A stretch of DNA of 7,000 nucleotides from Bacteroidales bacterium. Lineage in GTDB: Bacteria; Bacteroidota; Bacteroidia; Bacteroidales; F082. Location of the stretch: assembly GCA_024689285.1 (NCBI GenBank), contig JAILDR010000128.1:1-7000 (forward strand). The letters run 5' to 3'. Position numbers and translations under genes: made by a program. This document shows, one piece after another, positions 1 through 4,398 of this stretch. Under the pieces are notes generated by a model. It had not been told where the DNA came from. It worked only from the letters and a program-made list of their open reading frames with translations, and searched no databases. Position 1 is the stretch's first letter; the number at the start of each line of letters is the position of its first letter.

Positions 1-906
1 AGCCGTGGGCGCGCTGCCGTCGGTGGTGTAGTAGGCGCGAGCGCCTTCAGGCTCGGTGATGGTCACCTGTGTGGTGTCGGCAAAGGGCGAGGTGCCGCTG
101 ATGACGGGGGCGGTCACGTTGGGCGTTTCGCTGCCGCTGCCCGAGTTGCCCGAGCCGTTGCTGCCAGGCGTTTGGTTGCCGCTGTTGTTGCCGCTGTTGC
201 CGCTCACGTTGAGGGCAGTGCTGATGCAGGGCGAGAAGTCGTAGTTGGTGGTGCTCAGTTTGTCGAGGTCGATGACGTAGCCGGAGGCGTTGGCGCCGGT
301 CTGGCCGACGTTGTTGAAGCCCTCGGTAGTCTTAGGGAAGAGGACGATGCCGTAGGCGAAGACCTCGAGAGCGTCGCCGCTCTCGTTGGCACTCTTGCCA
401 AGGCTGATGGAAGTGTCGGTGTCCATCGCCGAGGTGTGGCGCCAGTTGCCGGTGGCGAGGTCGTGGACGAGGATGGCCTTGGCGATGACGTCGCCCGCTT
501 CGGCACCCGTGAAGGTGGCCACGAAGGCCGAGCTCTCGCTGGTGACCGTCACGCTGAGGTTGCGCTTGTAGTTGGGGTTGGCCACAAGGTTGAGGTCGTA
601 GCCCAGGCTGGCCTTGGTGCCGTCGGCGTTGACCTTGATGCTCTGGAACAGCTGCTTGATGAGCTGTCCGCGTTCGGTCTTGCGGAGACCGTTGGCGATG
701 AGTGCGGTGCGGCCCACTTCGCCGAGCATGCCTGCCACCTGTGCGGCGAGCTTCAGTTTGGCACGGTTGCTCATCTGAGCAGCGGTGCGGGGGTTGGCCA
801 CAGTGGGCTGATGCTGACGAAGGGCGATTTTTCCGTTTTTGCCCTTGTAACCGACGGCCGTTCCGGCGCGTCCGGTGAACTGAAAGATGGAAACAATTCT
901 TGCCAT
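1..906 (-). CDS. Partial gene: basic N-terminal region, Ser/Gly/Asn linker, CHB_HEX_C-like domain (3' end off window)
   Basis: Reading the minus strand from an ATG at 906-904 gives 302 uninterrupted codons to the window edge, so the C-terminus is missing. Residues 1-55 (MARIVSIFQFTGRAGTAVGY onward) are basic, with a GRAGTAVGYKGKNGK stretch and an ANPRTAAQM motif. This resembles the start of the Bacteroidota DUF6266-type proteins, but that match is from memory and uncertain. Residues 56-233 are a mixed region I do not recognise. Residues 234-262 form a low-complexity linker with SGN triplets. From about residue 264, VTAPVISGTSPFADTTQVTI followed by a YYTTDGSAPT motif fits a chitobiase/beta-hexosaminidase C-terminal-like (CHB_HEX_C) domain, an accessory domain often seen in surface proteins. 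There is no signal peptide or membrane segment in the visible part. The G/C-rich codons contrast with the A/T-rich upstream DNA. The ATG is chosen because the leader begins directly upstream and the motif starts there. Function is unknown; a phage-like or extracellular structural role is possible. Confidence 0.72.
   Translation of the reverse strand, partial: MARIVSIFQFTGRAGTAVGYKGKNGKIALRQHQPTVANPRTAAQMSNRAKLKLAAQVAGMLGEVGRTALIANGLRKTERGQLIKQLFQSIKVNADGTKASLGYDLNLVANPNYKRNLSVTVTSESSAFVATFTGAEAGDVIAKAILVHDLATGNWRHTSAMDTDTSISLGKSANESGDALEVFAYGIVLFPKTTEGFNNVGQTGANASGYVIDLDKLSTTNYDFSPCISTALNVSGNSGNNSGNQTPGSNGSGNSGSGSETPNVTAPVISGTSPFADTTQVTITEPEGARAYYTTDGSAPTA
121..207 (-). repeat. In-frame 9-bp imperfect repeats encoding the Ser/Gly/Asn linker
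   Basis: The codons for residues 234-262 of the edge gene repeat the unit AGCGGCAAC (Ser-Gly-Asn) with small variations. Three near-identical copies lie close together, followed by Gly/Ser/Asn-rich variants. The linker joins the N-terminal region to the CHB_HEX_C-like domain. Such in-frame repeats can gain or lose units without breaking the frame, so linker length may differ between strains; that is inference. Confidence 0.6.
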
Positions 907-1007
907 GGTTTTTGAAATTTTGGTTGGTTAGTAATTAGGTTAGTTGTTAGTTGGTTTTGGTAGTTGGTTTTGGTTTTCGTTTTGGTTTTGAAATTTTGGT
1001 TTTTGGT
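907..1007 (-). repeat. Nearly G-free, repetitive 5' leader of the edge gene
   Basis: Read as mRNA, this stretch is built from CCAAAA and CCAACTA words and contains a single G. On the plus strand, TAGTTGGTTTTGG occurs twice in tandem (948-960, 961-973) and a 16-bp word TTTTGAAATTTTGGTT occurs at 910-925 and again at 986-1001. The transcript should be almost free of secondary structure. There is no Shine-Dalgarno sequence before the ATG. Bacteroidota often initiate on such A-rich unstructured leaders, but this length and repetition stand out. Confidence 0.6.
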
Positions 1008-1025
1008 TCTTGTCTTAAGACGATG

Positions 1026-1059
1026 CAAAGATACGAAGATTATTCTAAACAACTGACAA
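1026..1059 (-). promoter_or_regulatory. Candidate Bacteroidota promoter of the edge gene
   Basis: The minus strand carries TATCTTTG at 1033-1026, a perfect match to the Bacteroidota -7 element TAnnTTTG. TTG words lie upstream at 1052-1050 (16-bp spacer) and 1059-1057 (23-bp spacer), neither at the preferred 19-21 bp. Transcription would start near 1019 and give a leader of about 113 nt. The -7 element is convincing and the -33 element is weak. Confidence 0.42.
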
Positions 1060-1061
1060 TT

Positions 1062-1081
1062 AGTTATTTGTACAAATAACT
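1062..1081. repeat. Perfect 20-bp palindrome upstream of the edge-gene promoter
   Basis: AGTTATTTGTACAAATAACT equals its own reverse complement over all 20 bases. It lies just upstream of the candidate minus-strand promoter, where a dimeric regulator could bind. The palindrome runs into six T residues on the plus strand (1081-1086), so a plus-strand terminator is also formally possible. No plus-strand gene lies upstream, which makes an operator the likelier reading. No regulator is identified. Confidence 0.55.
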
Positions 1082-1129
1082 TTTTTGCAATGCCGCTTTT
1101 TTTGGAGTCAGTGCCAAGTCAGGGGTAAG

Positions 1130-1173
1130 TCGAGGGTGAGTCGAGGGTGTATCGAGGGTGAGTCGAAGGTAGA
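1130..1173. repeat. 11-bp tandem repeat, about four copies
   Basis: The word TCGAGGGTGAG repeats with an 11-bp period at 1130, 1141, 1152 and 1163. The third copy begins its spacer differently and the fourth has one changed base in the GAGGG core. A degenerate copy may precede them at about 1119. The period is not a multiple of three, so it does not encode a short peptide repeat. It is close to one DNA helical turn. Confidence 0.65.
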
Positions 1174-1229
1174 CAGCATTTGGGGTCATGGTTACTCAGC
1201 AATGAAGTCGACGTTAGACGATGTTTCGG

Positions 1230-1347
1230 TGTCCCTGTCCCGCAGCTGGCTGACGGGCCAGTAAGTGTCCCAACTGTCCCAAAGTGATTCAAAGTGTCCC
1301 AAGTATCCCAATGTCCCTTTAAAGGAACAGTGGGACAGTGTGGGACA
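1230..1347. repeat. Cluster of TGTCCC(A) words with two inverted copies
   Basis: TGTCCC occurs at 1230, 1236, 1266, 1275, 1295 and 1312, with a variant TATCCCA at 1304. The inverse word TGGGACA occurs at 1331-1337 and 1341-1347. The switch in orientation is centred on CCTTTAAAGG (1316-1325), within a 16-bp near-palindrome at 1313-1328 that has one mismatched pair. The transcript could fold into a TGTCCC/GGGACA hairpin. Similar TGTCCC runs are, from memory, found in intergenic DNA of Bacteroidales. Whether they act as protein sites, as structured RNA or as simple repeats is unknown. Confidence 0.6.
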
Positions 1348-1465
1348 GGGCGTGACACTAAGGCCCCATCAGCATTTCAGCATCCTCTGTTCTTCCGCAT
1401 TTGCAATGTGGAAGCCGGGAATACCCGAAGCAATCTGATTTGACCGTACAAAATCAACGAACTTA

Positions 1466-1582
1466 TGGCACAGGGATGATTTTCCTGTGGATGGCCGCAT
1501 CAGGGGGGCTATCCGATGTTTCAAGTAGCCCTGTATGTTCATTTTTTGTATGTCAGAAATAATTGAAATCACCCCTGTGCCA
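1466..1582. repeat. 117-bp segment bounded by 17-bp inverted repeats
   Basis: TGGCACAGGGATGATTT (1466-1482) pairs with the reverse complement of 1566-1582 at 16 of 17 positions. Inside, GGGCTA (1506-1511) and TAGCCC (1526-1531) form a second, shorter inverted repeat. The nested arrangement resembles a small non-autonomous element (MITE-like) or a structured RNA. I see no clear target-site duplication just outside the ends. The segment overlaps a 67-codon minus-strand open frame that I do not accept as a gene. Confidence 0.5.
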
Positions 1583-1685
1583 AAAAAATCAGTCCTAAAG
1601 TAAACTTGAACCTATACAATTACAATGTCTTCATCAATCTGAAACACAACAACCTATAAACAATTCCATAATTAGTACATTTTTT

Positions 1686-1719
1686 TTGATACAGTGTATC
1701 GGAAAATGCACTATTTTTG
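1686..1719 (+). promoter_or_regulatory. Candidate rex promoter with overlapping inverted repeat
   Basis: TATTTTTG at 1712-1719 matches the Bacteroidota -7 element TAnnTTTG. A TTG at 1686-1688 lies 23 bp upstream, slightly farther than the usual 19-21 bp. The predicted start near 1726 would leave a leader of about 27 nt before the ATG at 1753. The inverted repeat GATAC-AGT-GTATC (1688-1700) begins at the -33 element and extends into the spacer, a good position for a repressor. It does not match the TTGTGAA/TTCACAA-type Rex operator known from other phyla, so autoregulation is only a suggestion. Confidence 0.42.
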
Positions 1720-1752
1720 CGGCATCAAACAATTAGATAAATTTATATCGAT

Positions 1753-2412
1753 ATGGCGAAGCAACACAATATCTCCTTGGTAGTACCGAAATCGACCTTA
1801 AGCCGGTTGCCGCTCTACTACAGCCACATCCGCAAGATGCAGCAGGAAGGCGAGAAATATGTGTCTGCCGCCACCGTTGCCCAAAGCCTCAACCTCAACC
1901 CCGTCTTGGTTCGCAAAGACCTGTCGGGGGTAAGTAGCGTTGAAGGAAAGCCTCGCACTGGTTTTGAAATCGATACCTTATTAAAAGATTTATGCGAGTT
2001 TTTGGGGTACAACAAAGTGGACGAAGCCATCCTGGTTGGCGTGGGCAGCCTTGGCCGACTGATTCTGACCAACACAGAGTTTTCGAGCATGGGTTTAGAC
2101 ATCACTGTTGGATTCGACAAGGACCCTGACCTGGTTGGGCTCCAAATTGGGAGTAAATATATCCTGCCCATGGAAAAGATGGAGAGCTACATCAAACGCA
2201 CTGGCGTCAAAATCGGCATCATCACCGTACCTGCCGACCAAGCCCAAAGCGTGTGCGACCAAATGGTGGAGTGTGGCATACTTGCCATCTGGAACTTTGC
2301 CTTCACCCTACTCAACGTGCCAAATGGCATCCTCGTGAAAAACGAGAACCTCCCCTCCTCTCTCGCTGTGCTGTCGCAACAGCTTGCCAAGAAACTGAGC
2401 AACACCAAATAA
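1753..2412 (+). CDS. rex: Redox-sensing transcriptional repressor Rex
   Basis: The 219-residue protein has the length and layout of Rex. Residues 11-80 form the N-terminal winged-helix DNA-binding domain: VPKSTLSRLPLYY opens it, VRKDLSGV at 53-60 lies in the recognition helix region, and GKPRTGFE follows as the wing. Residues 90-200 form a Rossmann fold with the dinucleotide motif GVGSLGR at 96-102 and an acidic GFDKDP at 120-125 after the second strand, as expected for NADH binding. The C-terminal helix contributes to the dimer. Rex family members bind DNA when NAD+ is high and release it when NADH rises, de-repressing fermentation and anaerobic respiration genes. The gene lies 188 bp before an alcohol dehydrogenase on the same strand, a typical kind of Rex target. 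The ATG at 1753 falls in the palindrome ATATCGATAT (1745-1754). No Shine-Dalgarno sequence is present. Confidence 0.93.
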   Translation: MAKQHNISLVVPKSTLSRLPLYYSHIRKMQQEGEKYVSAATVAQSLNLNPVLVRKDLSGVSSVEGKPRTGFEIDTLLKDLCEFLGYNKVDEAILVGVGSLGRLILTNTEFSSMGLDITVGFDKDPDLVGLQIGSKYILPMEKMESYIKRTGVKIGIITVPADQAQSVCDQMVECGILAIWNFAFTLLNVPNGILVKNENLPSSLAVLSQQLAKKLSNTK

Positions 2413-2600
2413 TCCATACAATTTCCAATTTACATATACCAATAAATTGATAGTAACCAAAGAGAAGAAACCTAATGTTTATAATCAATAAAAAAATATC
2501 GAAATAAGAATTCAGCCTGTCACGGAAAAAAGGGATTTTCAACAACCAATAGCCAAACCAACAACAACCTTAATAATAATCAATTAAAAACACAAAAGAA
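2413..2600 (+). other. A/T-rich gap between rex and the alcohol dehydrogenase gene
   Basis: This 188-bp gap contains no open frame of note and no clear hairpin terminator after rex. I find no good TAnnTTTG element. The nearest pairing is TTG at 2447-2449 with TAATGTTT at 2473-2480, which mismatches at two key positions. The two genes may therefore be co-transcribed, or the second may have a promoter I cannot recognise. The last 40 bases are A-rich, as in Bacteroidota leaders. Confidence 0.5.
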
Positions 2601-3818
2601 ATGAATAGATTCACATTACCGAGAGACATTTATCATGGTGAAAACGCTTTAGAAGCATTAAAGACCTTCACAGGCAAACGCGCTGTTATCTGCGTTGGCG
2701 GAGGAAGCATGAAACGCTTTGGTTTTTTGGACAAGGCCATCGCCTACCTGCAAGAAGCAGGCATGGAAGTGAAAGTGATTGACGGCATCGAGCCCGACCC
2801 GTCGGTAGAAACCGTGATGAACGGTGCCGCCGTGATGAGGGAGTTCCAACCCGACTGGATTGTGGCCATTGGCGGTGGTTCACCCATCGATGCAGCCAAA
2901 GCCATGTGGATTAAATATGAATACCCCGAGACCACTTTCGAAGACATGTGCAAAGTGTTCGGCCTGCCCAAACTGAGAACCAAGGCCCACTTCTGCGCCG
3001 TTTCGTCCACCTCGGGCACTGCCACCGAAGTGACTGCTTTCTCCATCATCACCGACTATGCCAAGGGTATCAAATATCCTATCGCTGACTTTGAAATCAC
3101 GCCCGATGTGGCCATCGTTGACCCGGCCTTGGCCCAAACCATGCCCAAGAAGCTGGTGGCCCACACGGGTATGGATGCCATGACGCATGCCATTGAAGCT
3201 TACGTCTCGACCGCCCATTGCGACTACACCGACCCGCTGGCCATGCATGCCATCAAGATGATCCAAAGAGACTTGGTGAATTCGTACAACGGCGACGTGA
3301 ATGCCCGCAATGAGATGCACAACGCCCAATGCCTCGCCGGCATGGCCTTCTCCAACGCCCTGTTAGGCATTGTCCACTCGATGGCCCACAAGACGGGAGC
3401 CGCGTTCGCCGACTTTGGCGCACACATCATCCACGGTGCTGCCAATGCCATGTATCTGCCCAAGGTGATTGCCTTTAACGCCAAGAATCCCGAAGCCAAG
3501 CAACGCTACGGCGTCATCGCCGATATTATGAACCTTGGCGGAAACAACGATGACGAAAAGGTGGCCCTGCTCATCGCAGCACTGCGCAAGATGAACGACG
3601 ACCTCAACATCCCGCACTGCATCAAACATTACGGCGCCGACTCGTATCCTTGCGAACAAGGCTTTGTGCCCGAGAACGTGTTCCTTGAAAGGCTACCCGA
3701 AATCGCCAAGAACGCCATCGGCGACGCCTGCACCGGCTCCAACCCGCGCATCCCGACGCAAAAGGAGATGGAAGAGCTGCTGAAGTGCTGCTATTACGAT
3801 ACAAAAGTTGACTTTTGA
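2601..3818 (+). CDS. Iron-containing alcohol dehydrogenase (butanol dehydrogenase-like)
   Basis: The 405-residue product is a full-length group III (iron-dependent) alcohol dehydrogenase, which interconverts aldehydes or ketones and alcohols in the cytoplasm using NAD(P)H. The N-terminal domain carries VGGGSMKRFG at 32-41 and the dinucleotide-binding GGGSPIDAAK at 91-100. The C-terminal helical domain carries the metal ligands: Asp192 and His196 in GMDAMTHAIEAY, His259 in GIVHSMAH, and His278 in IIHGAANAMYLP. The stretch between His263 and His278 is about five residues longer than in E. coli FucO or the AdhE C-terminal domain, with ADFGAHIIHG replacing the shorter loop. The GGGS motif after the first strand resembles NADPH-using butanol dehydrogenases, so NADPH preference is possible but not certain. 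The substrate cannot be told from sequence. The gene follows rex on the same strand, which suggests redox control. It starts at ATG 2601 after an A-rich leader. Confidence 0.92.
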   Translation: MNRFTLPRDIYHGENALEALKTFTGKRAVICVGGGSMKRFGFLDKAIAYLQEAGMEVKVIDGIEPDPSVETVMNGAAVMREFQPDWIVAIGGGSPIDAAKAMWIKYEYPETTFEDMCKVFGLPKLRTKAHFCAVSSTSGTATEVTAFSIITDYAKGIKYPIADFEITPDVAIVDPALAQTMPKKLVAHTGMDAMTHAIEAYVSTAHCDYTDPLAMHAIKMIQRDLVNSYNGDVNARNEMHNAQCLAGMAFSNALLGIVHSMAHKTGAAFADFGAHIIHGAANAMYLPKVIAFNAKNPEAKQRYGVIADIMNLGGNNDDEKVALLIAALRKMNDDLNIPHCIKHYGADSYPCEQGFVPENVFLERLPEIAKNAIGDACTGSNPRIPTQKEMEELLKCCYYDTKVDF

Positions 3819-3839
3819 GTTTTAAGAACCCTTCACAGG

Positions 3840-3869
3840 CGGGTGACCACAAAAAAAAGTGACCACCCG
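3840..3869 (+). terminator. Possible terminator hairpin after the alcohol dehydrogenase gene
   Basis: CGGGTG (3840-3845) pairs with CACCCG (3864-3869). After a two-base mismatch, CAC (3848-3850) pairs with GTG (3859-3861), closing a loop of eight A residues. The hairpin lies 21 bp after the stop codon. No long T-tract follows, only a TTTT at 3875-3878. GTGACCAC also appears as a direct repeat at 3843-3850 and 3859-3866. A terminator or 3'-end stabilising hairpin is the simplest reading. Confidence 0.45.
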
Positions 3870-3953
3870 ACCTAATTTTCAAACGACACTACAACAAAAG
3901 CAAGTAAACCTTTAATTCCGTAAATTTCTTTCAATTTTAACTGTTGATAAATC

Positions 3954-3993
3954 AGCAAGTTATTGTTAATAAATAAATTAGCAACGACTTGCT
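3954..3993. repeat. 40-nt near-perfect inverted repeat before the transposase remnant
   Basis: AGCAAGT (3954-3960) pairs with ACTTGCT (3987-3993), and inside it TTGTTAAT (3963-3970) pairs with ATTAGCAA (3977-3984) with one mismatch, leaving a six-base AAATAA loop. Two further positions between the arms do not pair in DNA. The right arm contains the TTG -33 element of the next promoter. Placed just upstream of a transposase, it could block read-through from outside, bind a repressor, or mark the end of the insertion sequence. Confidence 0.55.
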
Positions 3994-4019
3994 ATTCTCG
4001 TATTTTTCACCTATCTTTG
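3989..4019 (+). promoter_or_regulatory. Well-formed Bacteroidota promoter for the transposase remnant
   Basis: TTG at 3989-3991, a 20-bp spacer and TATCTTTG at 4012-4019 match the Bacteroidota consensus in both elements and in spacing. Transcription would begin near 4026, about 29 nt before the inferred original transposase start at 4055. The promoter looks intact although the gene behind it is broken. It points toward the 3' end of frdB and could produce antisense RNA to the frd operon. Confidence 0.62.
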
Positions 4020-4054
4020 CAATCGCTTACGTCAACAAACAATTGGTCAGAAAT

Positions 4055-4371
4055 ATAGCAGCAAAGATACAAATTTTAGACAAACAAATCAACAGCTTCG
4101 GCGGAATTTTTTACGTCATCAGCCAATTCCGTTCTTCCGGTCAGGCGGCTCTGATTGACAAGACGTGGGAGTCAAAGGGATAAACACAAAGTTCTCCTGT
4201 TCCAATGTGGTCGAGAATCTCACTTCCATCTTCGTGAGCGGCGGCGAAGTACTGGAGGACGTGAACTTCTTCCGGCAGGAGGCTCTCAAGGCAAACCCCG
4301 ACTACCGCTTCTGCAGCGCGGACACCATAGGGCGCGACCTGCGCGGCCTTGAGGCACCCGCCGGAGGCTGA
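4055..4371 (+). pseudogene. Truncated, frameshifted IS1380-like transposase remnant
   Basis: Two overlapping frames give one broken protein. The first (4055-4168) reads AAKIQILDKQINSFGGIFYV and on to LIDKTW. The second (from 4169) reads GVKGINTKFSCSNVVENLTS, then FVSGGEVLEDVNFF and SADTIGRDLRGL, ending at a stop at 4369-4371. A single missing base in the GGG run at 4167-4169 separates them; adding one G restores TWGVKG. The pattern FGGIF, LID, a GGEVLEDVN block and SADTIGR is that of the N-terminus of Bacteroidales IS1380-family transposases, recalled from memory. Those proteins have about 400 residues, so only the first quarter is left and the catalytic part is absent. The position expected for the start codon reads ATA (4055-4057), so the start may also be lost. 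The remnant lies convergent to frdB, ending 27 bp from its stop. Confidence 0.72.
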
Positions 4372-4398
4372 AGGGGGTATTTGCGGAAATTAGGTGTT

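Larger units (their letters stand above)
1082..1680. other. Intergenic region between the edge gene and rex; no convincing gene
   Basis: This roughly 600-bp stretch separates the divergent edge gene and rex. It holds the 11-bp tandem repeat, the TGTCCC cluster and the 117-bp inverted-repeat segment listed separately. Two short minus-strand open frames (1358-1119 and 1572-1369) exist, but the first is composed largely of the repeats and neither shows a family motif. From about 1583 to 1680 the DNA is A/T-rich leader-like sequence before the rex promoter. The concentration of repeats suggests a site of past insertion or rearrangement. Confidence 0.55.

Noticed and set aside
172..915. 247-codon plus-strand open frame opposite the edge gene
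   Set aside because: It is a shadow of the G/C-rich minus-strand gene: its product is a Val/Gly/Ala-rich string without motifs, while the minus-strand frame has a domain match and a suitable leader.
1230..1347. CRISPR array
   Set aside because: The repeated words are only six to seven bases with irregular spacing and mixed orientation, and there are no cas genes or spacer-sized intervals.
1119..1358. 79-codon minus-strand open frame
   Set aside because: Its residues are mostly translations of the 11-bp repeat and the TGTCCC words; no domain or leader supports it.
1369..1572. 67-codon minus-strand open frame with an STGKSS motif
   Set aside because: The motif resembles a P-loop only superficially, with no Rossmann-type strand before it, and the frame is overlapped by the 117-bp inverted-repeat segment. 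A decayed gene fragment cannot be excluded.
3963..3984. TTGTTAAT/ATTAGCAA inverted repeat as a Rex operator
   Set aside because: It resembles TTGTTAA-type Rex sites, but the spacer is too long and it lies after the alcohol dehydrogenase gene, within a larger hairpin before the transposase remnant.
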